From assembly GCA_023954715.1 (NCBI GenBank), contig JAGSHD010000005.1, positions 124,001 through 188,000 of the forward strand: a stretch of DNA of 64,000 nucleotides, read 5' to 3'. The stretch comes from Candidatus Cloacimonadota bacterium. GTDB taxonomy: Bacteria; Muiribacteriota; UBA6191. This document shows, in pieces, positions 15,989 through 24,034 of this stretch; position 1 is the stretch's first letter; each line of letters starts with the position of its first letter. The position numbers and the translations under genes are program-made. The notes under the pieces are model-generated. The model had not been told where the DNA came from. It saw only the letters and a list, made by a program, of their open reading frames with translations, and did not search any database.

Positions 15989-16666
15989 ATGTTTTCACCT
16001 TCCCAATTGTTTGATTTAGAAAATTTGTCTATTAAAGATGTTTTTGACTCAGTAGACCAAGCTTACGAAATTTTAGGGACTCCTCTAAAAGAGTATTGTA
16101 AAAAGTTAAAAGGTCGTGAGATTCACGGCACAGTGATGGAAGGCGCAACTTTAGTAGGTGATGGTATATATATTGGAGAAGGAACGGTAGTAGAACCAGG
16201 AGCCTTCATTAAAGGCCCAGCCTATATCGGGAAAAACACAGAAATTCGTCACTCAGCTTATATTCGTGGAAACGTAGTTGTTGGTGATAATTGTGTAGTT
16301 GGCCATTGTACTGAGGTTAAAATGTCTATCTTTTTGGATGGCGCTAAAGCAGGACATTTTGCTTATGTGGGAGACTCCATTTTAGGCAATAATGTAAATC
16401 TAGGTGCCGGTACAAAATTAGCAAATCTAAAAATTATTGAATCAGACATTGTACTCCATACAGATACTGGAGATAAAGTTGTAACTGGTTTGAGAAAAAT
16501 GGGTGCGATTTTAGGTCAGAAGGTAGAGATAGGTTGTAATGCAGTAACTTCTCCAGGCACTATTTTAGCTCCAAAGAGCATGGTTTATCCGGCTATTGGT
16601 ATCAAAGGAGCCTATAGTAAAAGAGTTGTATTGCGCGAAGCCAATATGGTTAAAAAGAAAGCGTAA
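15989..16666 (+). CDS. left-handed beta-helix (hexapeptide-repeat) protein, GlmU-tail-like
   Basis: The 225-residue protein is built largely of hexapeptide repeats (VGDGIYIGEGTVVEPGAFI, YIGKNTEIRHSAYIRGNV, VGDNCVVGHCTEVKM), forming a left-handed beta-helix from about residue 45 to 200. It resembles the C-terminal acetyltransferase half of GlmU and related sugar-1-phosphate nucleotidyltransferases, including the GHFAYVGDSILG and NLGAGTKLANLK strings. It lacks the N-terminal Rossmann nucleotidyltransferase domain. An acyl- or acetyl-transfer role on a nucleotide sugar is the likely class; the substrate is unknown. The ATG at 15989 after AGAGGA is preferred over an in-frame TTG at 15962. Confidence 0.8.
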   Translation: MFSPSQLFDLENLSIKDVFDSVDQAYEILGTPLKEYCKKLKGREIHGTVMEGATLVGDGIYIGEGTVVEPGAFIKGPAYIGKNTEIRHSAYIRGNVVVGDNCVVGHCTEVKMSIFLDGAKAGHFAYVGDSILGNNVNLGAGTKLANLKIIESDIVLHTDTGDKVVTGLRKMGAILGQKVEIGCNAVTSPGTILAPKSMVYPAIGIKGAYSKRVVLREANMVKKKA

Positions 16667-16670
16667 TACC

Positions 16671-16853
16671 ATGTTAGAACTCTTAGATTTAGATTTTGAT
16701 AGAATATTTAAAAAGGCCGATGCAAAGAATAAATCTGATTTAGACGCACAGGGAAATTTATGTTTTTCTTCGAAAATTACAGATGAAGTTTTAAGAGACC
16801 ATGGGATTCCTTTGACAAAAAATGAAATTTTAGAGATATTTAACTTAAGTTAG
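16671..16853 (+). CDS. small 60-residue unknown protein
   Basis: An ATG four bases after the stop of the beta-helix gene opens a 60-codon frame. The product is acidic and soluble and begins MLELLDLDFDRIFKKADAKN. No family is recognised. The tight spacing suggests co-transcription and possible translational re-initiation, since the upstream ribosome binding site is weak (AAAGAAAG). Longer versions starting inside the upstream gene are unlikely. Confidence 0.5.
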   Translation: MLELLDLDFDRIFKKADAKNKSDLDAQGNLCFSSKITDEVLRDHGIPLTKNEILEIFNLS

Positions 16854-16968
16854 CAAGATTTCAAAAAATTTAAAAAATTAACTCGCTTTGAAGAAGTTAT
16901 AATTTGGTAAGTTTATCTTGCAATAAATATAGATAAAGTGAATAGAACTATCTTTAAAAGGTAAAGTG

Positions 16969-18195
16969 ATGAGTGTAGTTATAACAGGAATGGGTTGTGT
17001 AACAGCTTTAGGTTGGAGTGTCGAAGAGTTTTGGAGTGCTTTGATTTCAAAAAAATCAGGAATTTCAAACATCGAAAGCTTTGATGCTTCTGACCTACCA
17101 GTAAGTATTGCTGGAGAAATTAAAAACTTTCCAGCCCAAGATTTTTTTGGTCCAAAAAGAGCTAGACAATATTCTAAGTATATTCATTATGGTTGTGGGG
17201 CGGCAAAACTTGCTTTAGAACACTCCGGTTTATTAGACTCTAATATTGATAAAACACGTGTAGCTGTTGTAGTTGGCACCGGAATGGGTGGAATAGAAGT
17301 CTTTCATGAAAATGTCATTAAGTCTCATACCAAAGGTCCAAAGCGAATTAGCCCATTTTTTATACCCATGTCGATCCCAAACATGCAATCGGGAATTATC
17401 GCTATTGATTACGGGTTTTTAGGACCAAACTACTCTATCTCAACAGCTTGTGCCACGGGTAATCATTGTATTATAAATGGTGCAATGTTGATTGAGTCAA
17501 AGATGGCAGATGTTGTAATCGTAGGAGGCTCTGAGGCATCGATCAATCTGTCTGGGTTAGGTGGATTTTGCGCACAAAAAGCCTTAAGCTTATCTACTGA
17601 TCCAACGAGTGCTTCTAAACCTTTTGATATAAACAGAAATGGTTTTGTAGCAGGCGAAGGAGCAGGTGTACTTGTACTTGAGTCAGAAGAGCATGCAAAA
17701 AAACGTAAAGCAAATATATTAGCTCGCTATTTAGGCGGTGGAATGAGTAGTGATGCTCATCATTTAACGGCTCCCCATCCAGAAGGCTTAGGGGCAGCTA
17801 GAGCTATGAGTTTAGCCTTGTCATCGGCACAATTAAATCCAAATCAAATTGATTATATCAATGCACACGGCACCTCAACAAAATTAGGAGATTTAGCTGA
17901 AGTAAAGGCTATTCATTCTGTTTTTAAAGAGGATTCAAGTCGTGTAAAAGTAAGCTCTACAAAGTCTATGATTGGTCATAGTTTAGGTGCAGCAGCTGCC
18001 ATTGAAGCAATTGTTGCTGTACAAACAATTCGTGATGGAAAAATCCATCCCACAGATAACTTAGAAAACCAAGATCCTGAGTGTGATTTAAATGTGGTAA
18101 CCAAAGACGCTTACGAAACTAATGTAGACAATGTACTATCCAACTCTTTTGGTTTTGGTGGTCACAATGCCTCTATTATCCTCGGAAAATACTAA
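16969..18195 (+). CDS. fabF: 3-oxoacyl-ACP synthase II
   Basis: FabF condenses malonyl-ACP with acyl-ACP in fatty-acid chain elongation. The 408-residue thiolase-fold protein has the Cys-His-His triad of KAS II: Cys161 in STACATGNHCI, His300 in NAHGTSTKLGD and His337 in SMIGHSLGAAAA. The Gly-rich C-terminal NSFGFGGHNAS loop is also present. AAAAGG lies seven bases before ATG 16969, which is preferred to the GTG at 16966. Unlike in many bacteria, acpP and fabG are not adjacent. The genes before it are unrelated to fatty acids, apart from the possibility that the beta-helix protein is an acyltransferase. Confidence 0.95.
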   Translation: MSVVITGMGCVTALGWSVEEFWSALISKKSGISNIESFDASDLPVSIAGEIKNFPAQDFFGPKRARQYSKYIHYGCGAAKLALEHSGLLDSNIDKTRVAVVVGTGMGGIEVFHENVIKSHTKGPKRISPFFIPMSIPNMQSGIIAIDYGFLGPNYSISTACATGNHCIINGAMLIESKMADVVIVGGSEASINLSGLGGFCAQKALSLSTDPTSASKPFDINRNGFVAGEGAGVLVLESEEHAKKRKANILARYLGGGMSSDAHHLTAPHPEGLGAARAMSLALSSAQLNPNQIDYINAHGTSTKLGDLAEVKAIHSVFKEDSSRVKVSSTKSMIGHSLGAAAAIEAIVAVQTIRDGKIHPTDNLENQDPECDLNVVTKDAYETNVDNVLSNSFGFGGHNASIILGKY

Positions 18196-18354
18196 AAGTT
18201 TTGTAATTATTCAGGTAGTCACTTCGATAAAGGTTGAGGAGCATACAAGTTTTTCGCAGTTTTTGCTTTATTGATGTACCTAGATGGTATTAAGCTTTGT
18301 GAACAAATTGAAAAATTATAGCTGAATAGTTACGAAGCTTTTAGGATATTTAAT

Positions 18355-19515
18355 TTATTCAAATCGAATGGGATAGAGTTTTAAACATGTTTGTATCACA
18401 TTTTCTGAATAGAAAGGTGATTTGGACTTGATAAATACCTTGCGATAATTTTTTAGAGACTCATCTAGGTCTATGCTACTATCAAAAGCTTGGATTGAAT
18501 CTTGTGAAAGTAAATTATACTTTTTAATGTGCCTACCAAAGCCCCTGTTAAAATCGATACAGGCCGATTTACTAACAGGGTTTTGTAGCTCTATTTTAAT
18601 TTGTTGTAGTGTAGAGTTACTAGAAGTATAAAACCGATGTAAGCTAAAAGCTCTATTTTTATAAACACCAGGTAAATGCTTTTCATGAAAAGACTTTTTT
18701 CTTAAAAAGAATAAAACTTTACTGCGAAAGTGTTGGTAAATAGAAATACAAAGTAAAACAGCCTTTTTATACTCTTTGTGTTGATAGAGGCTAGGTTTTC
18801 TAATGGACTGGTACTCTTCCATAAGTAGAGTAGCTTCTTTGTGAGCAAATTTTGTACTTTGTATCCAAGAGGCAAGTACGAACTTATTTTCTATAACTTG
18901 CTTTGTGGTAGCTTTTTTTACAAGATGTAGTTTATCCATAAATAAAATAGATTGTTTGTACAAGCAATAACTTGAATAGTAGGGTAGGCCTTTTTGTAGT
19001 AACTGAATATCTCTTTCTTTTTTTTGATTGGAGTCTACTGAGGACTGAGGAAGAGAAAGGGCGATTAATTTACTAAAGTAAAACCTATACAATACATGTT
19101 TACTCAATTCTTTAAAAGAAACTTTGTCTTCAAATACTCGCAATACTTCAGAAATCTCCGCACTTAAATCATGCTCATTATTGTGATATTTTAACAACTC
19201 TGTAAAGGCAGGGATATAGGAGATAAGTTCATCTCCATCCCTTTGTTCGATGTGCTGTAAAAAAAATTTAAGTAGCTCTTTAAATCGATTCATATCTTTT
19301 TGATGTAAATAGGATAGTGCTAAAAGTAAAATGTCTTTTCTGTTTTTACTAGGATTGTCTAATGGATCAGACCTTAAAGTAGAGTAGCTATTTTCAAGTA
19401 TGGTAAAGTCGGACTGGTTCAATGAAGTATATGTTGGATACCAGACGTTAGCCCTTGGGATAGGTATAGAAAAGTTAAAGTTAAGGTGACAGAAAAAAAT
19501 GAAAAAGTACTTCAT
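18355..19515 (-). CDS. unknown secreted helical protein
   Basis: The 386-residue protein has a hydrophobic, Phe-rich N-terminus (YFFIFFCHLNFNFSIPIP) that reads as a signal peptide. It continues as a helical chain of charged and aromatic residues, possibly with degenerate TPR-like helices (for example LLALSYLHQKDMNRFKELL at about 65-83). No catalytic motif is seen. It converges on fabF and stands alone on its strand. The gap between the two stops (18196-18354) shows no clear terminator. Confidence 0.55.
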   Translation of the reverse strand: MKYFFIFFCHLNFNFSIPIPRANVWYPTYTSLNQSDFTILENSYSTLRSDPLDNPSKNRKDILLLALSYLHQKDMNRFKELLKFFLQHIEQRDGDELISYIPAFTELLKYHNNEHDLSAEISEVLRVFEDKVSFKELSKHVLYRFYFSKLIALSLPQSSVDSNQKKERDIQLLQKGLPYYSSYCLYKQSILFMDKLHLVKKATTKQVIENKFVLASWIQSTKFAHKEATLLMEEYQSIRKPSLYQHKEYKKAVLLCISIYQHFRSKVLFFLRKKSFHEKHLPGVYKNRAFSLHRFYTSSNSTLQQIKIELQNPVSKSACIDFNRGFGRHIKKYNLLSQDSIQAFDSSIDLDESLKNYRKVFIKSKSPFYSENVIQTCLKLYPIRFE

Positions 19516-19643
19516 AAAAAACTCTTAATATCTATAGACTGTTAAAAACAAAGAAATTAAACTTATTTGTTTTGGTCTAGGCAAGGTAATATATGAAAGT
19601 AGTACTATTTTTACTTTTCAAAGAAAAATAGAATTATACCTCC

Positions 19644-19673
19644 AAACACTTTTGAGTATGACCCAAAGTGTTT
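19644..19673. other. 9-bp hairpin in the 19516-19963 intergenic region
   Basis: AAACACTTT (19644-19652) and AAAGTGTTT (19665-19673) pair perfectly around a 12-base loop and are followed by ACTTTTAC. It may be a terminator on the plus strand for an unseen short transcript. Apart from this and the decayed gene fragment at 19732, the 448-base gap shows nothing else I can name. Confidence 0.35.
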
Positions 19674-19731
19674 ACTTTTACAAGTTTATACAGCTATCCA
19701 GAATTAATTTACCCGCTATATAATAATCCAT

Positions 19732-19844
19732 AAAGCGTGGGAACTTTTATCAAAAAACGTTTTGAACTGAGTGCTTACTATGAAAAACCCAAAGCCTATC
19801 AGCATGGGTTTTTCATTACTAAAATCATTTGCTTTTGTGTATAG
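19732..19844 (+). pseudogene. decayed fragment of a small gene, copy A
   Basis: The stretch aligns with the one at 33061-33183, about 70 percent identical by eye over the best 60 bases. One base is missing before TTTTGAAC, and 6 bases are lost near the end. Downstream of the frameshift it reads RFELSAYYEKPKAYQHGFFI, matching GFEQDDFHERNKAHQLGVFI in copy B, and most codon differences are conservative. It also contains a perfect 12-bp stem (ATGAAAAACCCA at 19780-19791 with TGGGTTTTTCAT at 19805-19816), so it may have been co-opted as a terminator-like hairpin. The parent family is not recognised. Confidence 0.5.
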
Positions 19845-19963
19845 CTAAATGACTTTTGAGAAATTATTTTTGTGAATCATTCGTTGTATTTGATATGATG
19901 TTTCGGATAGATAAATTGAATAAAAAACACACATGCTAAGCAGCTTGTTTGGATAGGAATAAA

Positions 19964-21289
19964 ATGTTGGTTAAAAATATTGGACATGCTTGTTTGTATA
20001 TTAATACTCAAGGACTAAATATCTATACGGACTTTTGGATAGAACATAATATGATGGGAGTTTGTAGACGTTTTCCTGACTTTGGAGAAATTGAGTTTAA
20101 TCTACCTCACCCTGATTATATTTTGTTAAGTCACCACCATTGGGATCATATTGTGATTGAAAGCTTGGCAAGATTAAAAAAAGAGACCAAGTTTATTATC
20201 CCCCATAGTCCTCAAGTTTATCAAATTCTTACAAAAATGGGATTTAGTGATATAACACAGATTCATCCTTGGGAAGAATATATTATAGGCGAAGTTAAAA
20301 TTATCGGGACTCCTTCTCATGTACCATTTGGTGAGTTGGGTTATTACATAGAAGACTCACAAGATGCTTTTTTAACTTTGGTGGATAGTGTGTTTCATCA
20401 AGAAGACATTTTAAAAATAAATGAAATATCTAATGGTAAATTGAGATTTTGCTTTGCCCCTTATCAAGCTTACAATGAAATGGATGTAATTTTAAGAAAA
20501 GATTTTACACCAGACCGTAGGACTCTTAAGAAAAATGCGTTTATATTAAAAGATTTACAGGTTGATTTATTGATTGCTTACGCTGATGGGTTGTACTATC
20601 CACAAAGCGAATACATGAATAAAAAAAGCTTTGCTTATACTCCATTTGAGTTTATAGATGAGGTTTTAGACTTAAACCCAAAGCAAAAATGTTCAATTTG
20701 TAATCCGTTTGACGAGTTTTTAGCAAATGGTGGGGAGCTCAAAATTCAGAGGTATTCAAATATATCCATACCAGATTTAATCTCACTTTATGAAGACTTT
20801 CGATCTTTTGATAAGGCTTATACCCCAGAGTGGCCTATGACTTATAAAGGTCGCAAAATAGCTAAAGCAGAAAAAAAGAAGATAAAATCTTATTTTGAGG
20901 ATAAATATTTACAGTCTTTTGATCAGACACAACGAGTACACTTCGTTAATTTAGAAATGGTTTTTGGATTGGATATACTAGGTCTAGACTTTATAGTGAT
21001 GATGGATTTTGTTAAAAATATTTGTAGCATAAAAAAAAGAGCATATTTAAAAGACTGCAATAGTGTCTTACACATAAGGGCAGATAATTTAATAGATTTA
21101 ATGTGTTCAAGAGAGCTGTTAACTCGTTTAATGCAGTCTGATGAAATAGCATTATCAGGGGATACATATCCACGGGCCTATAAAGCATTAGATGCATTAA
21201 AATATGGTGGTTTTGAAGATCAATTTCATTTAGATAAATATATTGAGACAGCCAGTGCGAAATCTTATGCTCAGACTATTATTGAATAA
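19964..21289 (+). CDS. MBL-fold metal-dependent hydrolase with a C-terminal extension
   Basis: The 441-residue protein has a metallo-beta-lactamase fold in its N-terminal half. It begins NIGHACLYINTQGLNIYTDF and has the metal motif SHHHWDHI (HxHxDH, about residues 62-69), a later His in GTPSHVPFGE and Asp in LTLVDSVFH, which supply further ligands. The architecture is UlaG-like, a lactonase/phosphodiesterase-type hydrolase. The C-terminal 200 residues have no recognised domain. ATG 19964 follows AGGAA at a normal distance; the in-frame TTG at 19949 is less likely. It is followed by gap on the same strand, but gap has its own promoter. The substrate is unknown. Confidence 0.75.
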   Translation: MLVKNIGHACLYINTQGLNIYTDFWIEHNMMGVCRRFPDFGEIEFNLPHPDYILLSHHHWDHIVIESLARLKKETKFIIPHSPQVYQILTKMGFSDITQIHPWEEYIIGEVKIIGTPSHVPFGELGYYIEDSQDAFLTLVDSVFHQEDILKINEISNGKLRFCFAPYQAYNEMDVILRKDFTPDRRTLKKNAFILKDLQVDLLIAYADGLYYPQSEYMNKKSFAYTPFEFIDEVLDLNPKQKCSICNPFDEFLANGGELKIQRYSNISIPDLISLYEDFRSFDKAYTPEWPMTYKGRKIAKAEKKKIKSYFEDKYLQSFDQTQRVHFVNLEMVFGLDILGLDFIVMMDFVKNICSIKKRAYLKDCNSVLHIRADNLIDLMCSRELLTRLMQSDEIALSGDTYPRAYKALDALKYGGFEDQFHLDKYIETASAKSYAQTIIE

Positions 21290-21321
21290 TTTAAAAATAG
21301 CAATAAATTGACCCTATAAGA

Positions 21322-21350
21322 TTGAAAAACTGGATCTTTTTGGTTATAAT
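21322..21350 (+). promoter_or_regulatory. strong sigma-70-type promoter for gap
   Basis: TTGAAA (21322-21327) and a consensus TATAAT (21345-21350) are spaced by exactly 17 bases, about 63 bases before the gap start codon. This is the best promoter match in the window and fits a highly expressed glycolytic gene. Confidence 0.75.
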
Positions 21351-21413
21351 TCACCAAAAATTAGAGGAGATTATTTCTTCTAAGAAAATGTATTTTTACT
21401 TGTAGGAGCTCTT

Positions 21414-22412
21414 ATGGCAGCAAAAGTAGCAATCAATGGATTTGGTAGAATTGGTCGATGTTTTTTTCGACAAGCGTTAACAGATAGTGAAATAGAAATC
21501 GTTGCAATTAATGATTTAACAGATAATAAGACTTTATCCCACTTACTTAAGTATGACAGTGTTCATGGTAAGTTTTCTGGAGAAGTTGCTCCGAGTGAAA
21601 ATGGCCTTTTGGTAAATGGTAAAGAGATTAAGATTTTTGCAGAAAGAAATCCTTCGGATTTACCTTGGAAAGATCTTGGCGTTGATATTGTAATCGAATG
21701 TACAGGTATTTTTTCTAAAAAAGCAGATGCGTCTAAGCATATCGCTGCTGGAGCAAAAAAAGTAATTATTTCAGCTCCATCTCCTGATCCAGATGTAACC
21801 ATCGTAATGGGTGTAAATCATGATGAGTATAAAAAAGATGATCATCATGTAGTATCAAATGCAAGTTGTACTACAAACTGTTTAGCTCCTGTAGTTAAAA
21901 CGATCGATGAAAAGTTTGGTATCAAATCTGGTATCATGACTACAATCCACTCGTATACAAATGATCAAAAAATCTTAGACTTACCTCATAAAGATATGAG
22001 AAGAGCAAGAGCAGCAGCAGTGAGTATGATTCCAACAACTACAGGGGCTGCAAAAGCAGTAGCTTTAGTTTTACCTCAAGTGGCTGGTAAATTAACAGGT
22101 ATGGCGATTCGTGTTCCTACTCCAAATGTTTCTGTTGTTGATGTAAGTTTAGTTTTAAACAAAGAAACAACAGTAGAAGAGATCAACGGAGCATTAAAGA
22201 GTGCTTCTGAAAACGAGTTAAATGGAGTACTTTACTTCTCTGAAGAGCCTTTAGTATCTTGTGATTACAATGGTAATGCTGCATCATCTACAGTTGATTC
22301 ATTATCAACTCTAGTTCAAGACAAAACGCATGTTAAAGTATTGTCTTGGTATGATAACGAGACAGGATATTCAGCTAGAATCGTTGATTTGATTCATCAT
22401 ATGTTGAAGTAA
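21414..22412 (+). CDS. gap: glyceraldehyde-3-phosphate dehydrogenase
   Basis: GAPDH oxidises glyceraldehyde 3-phosphate to 1,3-bisphosphoglycerate with NAD+ in glycolysis. The 332-residue protein has the Rossmann start INGFGRIGRCFFR, an NDLTD after beta-2 that favours NAD+, the catalytic SNASCTTNCLAP with Cys152, and WYDNETGYSARIVDL at the end. TAGGAG stands before the ATG. It carries its own strong promoter and terminator; pgk and other glycolytic genes are not adjacent. Codon use looks like that of a highly expressed gene. Confidence 0.97.
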   Translation: MAAKVAINGFGRIGRCFFRQALTDSEIEIVAINDLTDNKTLSHLLKYDSVHGKFSGEVAPSENGLLVNGKEIKIFAERNPSDLPWKDLGVDIVIECTGIFSKKADASKHIAAGAKKVIISAPSPDPDVTIVMGVNHDEYKKDDHHVVSNASCTTNCLAPVVKTIDEKFGIKSGIMTTIHSYTNDQKILDLPHKDMRRARAAAVSMIPTTTGAAKAVALVLPQVAGKLTGMAIRVPTPNVSVVDVSLVLNKETTVEEINGALKSASENELNGVLYFSEEPLVSCDYNGNAASSTVDSLSTLVQDKTHVKVLSWYDNETGYSARIVDLIHHMLK

Positions 22413-22456
22413 ATTAAGCGTTATGCTAGTTCTATTTGGTATAATCAGATAGGATA

Positions 22457-22498
22457 CAAAATGTAGGTTTGTACTTTACAGGCCTACATTTTTGTTTT
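22457..22498 (+). terminator. intrinsic terminator after gap
   Basis: AAAATGTAGG (22458-22467) pairs with CCTACATTTT (22483-22492) around a 15-base loop and is followed by TTGTTTTATT. Confidence 0.85.
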
Positions 22499-22529
22499 AT
22501 TTATAGAGTTTATAAGGGTGGAGACAGTT

Positions 22530-22652
22530 ATGGATTTGAGTGGATTATCTTTTCAAGTTGGACTAATGCTAGGTTTGTTTATGGGGGTTGTATTGATGAT
22601 TGTATTGTTTGAATGTACAAAGATCAATAACGAATCTGACGAGAATTCTTAA
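22530..22652 (+). CDS. 40-residue single-span membrane peptide
   Basis: An ATG at 22530 with an excellent GGTGGAG six bases upstream opens a 40-codon frame ending TAA at 22650-22652. Residues about 8-28 form one hydrophobic helix (VGLMLGLFMGVVLMIVLF), followed by a short polar tail (ECTKINNESDENS). This is a typical small inner-membrane protein. It lies after the gap terminator and overlaps the 3' end of the convergent gene at 22624 by 29 bases. No known family is recognised. The ribosome binding site and clean hydrophobic pattern make it believable. Confidence 0.6.
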   Translation: MDLSGLSFQVGLMLGLFMGVVLMIVLFECTKINNESDENS

Positions 22653-23124
22653 AATAGGGACTTCTTTTTTTAACTATTAGATAGTGTTTGAACTCTCTTA
22701 AAAGTTTTTCATTATTTTTTTTAAACCAATTGACTCTGAGTTTGTTTTTAAATCGGTGGCTTAAGTTTTTCCAGTATTTGCCAGGGTTAATTTGTTCCGG
22801 ACTGAGATTACCACCATATAGGGATTCAAGATCCGTATCGATTAAAAAATATTTATCTTCCCACCACTTTAAAAAAGCTAAAATTTCCATATTACTTAGA
22901 CGTTGAAACGTCATTAAATCTGTTTCATCTTGATCAACAAGATGATTTTTTTGATTATGGAAGTTTTTTAAAAAGGGATTTTGGTATGGTCTCTTAACCA
23001 TTGGAGAAGGTTTTTTATATTTTCTAATACCATCTGGAAAGAGTATGTTTTTATCTGTAGACCCTGTGTAAGCAGTAAATAGTAGAAGACAATGTAGTAA
23101 AATAGTTAATTGTATTCGCTTCAT
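22624..23124 (-). CDS. unknown secreted basic protein
   Basis: The 166-residue protein starts at ATG 23124 with AGGAT upstream. It has a signal peptide (QLTILLHCLLLFTAYTGS) and then a Lys/Arg/Asn-rich body with several aromatic residues (KWWEDKYF, NPGKYWKNL). I see no known domain. It is divergent from thiN, with only 72 bases between the starts. Its last codons overlap the small membrane peptide on the other strand. Confidence 0.55.
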   Translation of the reverse strand: MKRIQLTILLHCLLLFTAYTGSTDKNILFPDGIRKYKKPSPMVKRPYQNPFLKNFHNQKNHLVDQDETDLMTFQRLSNMEILAFLKWWEDKYFLIDTDLESLYGGNLSPEQINPGKYWKNLSHRFKNKLRVNWFKKNNEKLLREFKHYLIVKKRSPYFKNSRQIRY

Positions 23125-23196
23125 AATTGCTTTATCCTAATTGTGTTGTCCGTCGAAAAGATCTGCTTGTACACTTAGTATCGAAAGAATGAATTC

Positions 23197-23829
23197 ATGA
23201 ACTTAGAACATTACCTTGTTTTTTTTCAAAGAGAAGATAAAGATATGATTCAAATATCTCTTCCTGATGATTACACGAAAGTAATTGCAGTAGATGGTGG
23301 TTTAAATGATGCATTGAGTTTGGGTCTAAATGTAGATGTGTTTGTTGGGGACTGTGACTCTGTTAATGTACCTTTAGAGTCTTCTGAAAATGTTCAAATA
23401 TACCCTTGTGAAAAAGATTTTTTGGATGGAGAAGGGGCTTTAGAGTTTCTAAAATTTCAAAACTTTGAAAAGTTGACTTTCTTTTCTTTTTTTCAAGGTA
23501 GATGGGATATGACTTTTACTCATTTACTATCCTTGGTCCACTATTTAGAGTTTGCAAATAAACTTGAAATTAGATGCTCTCAATCTAGTATATTTTATTT
23601 CAATAAATCATTTCAAATAGCAGGAAAAAGGGATCAAAAATTTTCTATAATCCCTTTGGCCAATGTAAAAAACTTGAGTATTATTGGGGCCAAATATAGT
23701 TTAAAATCGGAAGACATTGAGTCAGGGCGTGGTACTTGTTTATCAAATATATTTGACTCAAACTTATTGAGGGTAGACTTTAGCGATGAGTGTCCCATCT
23801 TGATTGAAGTATATAAAGTTCGTGAATGA
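23197..23829 (+). CDS. thiN: thiamine pyrophosphokinase
   Basis: TPK transfers pyrophosphate from ATP to thiamine to make thiamine diphosphate. The 210-residue protein shows the N-terminal catalytic pattern VIAVDGGLNDALSLGL followed by VDVFVGDCDSVN (about residues 27-55), with the Asp residues that bind Mg-ATP. Next come DFLDGEGALEFL, where the family usually has KDxTDxExAL, and a C-terminal beta domain (IESGRGTCLSN). The T-to-D change in the second motif is a small departure. Length is normal (210-225). No thiamine riboswitch or synthesis gene is adjacent, so the enzyme may serve thiamine salvage. Confidence 0.8.
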   Translation: MNLEHYLVFFQREDKDMIQISLPDDYTKVIAVDGGLNDALSLGLNVDVFVGDCDSVNVPLESSENVQIYPCEKDFLDGEGALEFLKFQNFEKLTFFSFFQGRWDMTFTHLLSLVHYLEFANKLEIRCSQSSIFYFNKSFQIAGKRDQKFSIIPLANVKNLSIIGAKYSLKSEDIESGRGTCLSNIFDSNLLRVDFSDECPILIEVYKVRE

Positions 23830-24034
23830 ACTCTTATCGGACTTGATCAATCATATATATCAATATGAAAAATAGATTTTGTAATTTTTGATGAATAGTT
23901 GATTTTATATAGAGTTTAGATGAATGCTTTTTGAAATATTAGCATTCTTGGTGTAAATTAAGGTGCAAGAGCATATTTACCCGAGTTATCGATACTGTCA
24001 AAATCGACTTCAATCTACTATCCAAAGGATTTTT

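Noticed and set aside
18237..18330. Frame with protein-like reading (FFAVFALLMYLDGIKL) between fabF and the next gene
   Set aside because: It has no start codon context or ribosome binding site, is interrupted by a stop just upstream and has no second copy in the window. Not enough support for a pseudogene call.
23922..23947. GAATGCT/AGCATTC hairpin before the cyclase gene as a terminator
   Set aside because: The stem is 7 bp with a 12-base loop and is followed by TTGGTG rather than a T run.
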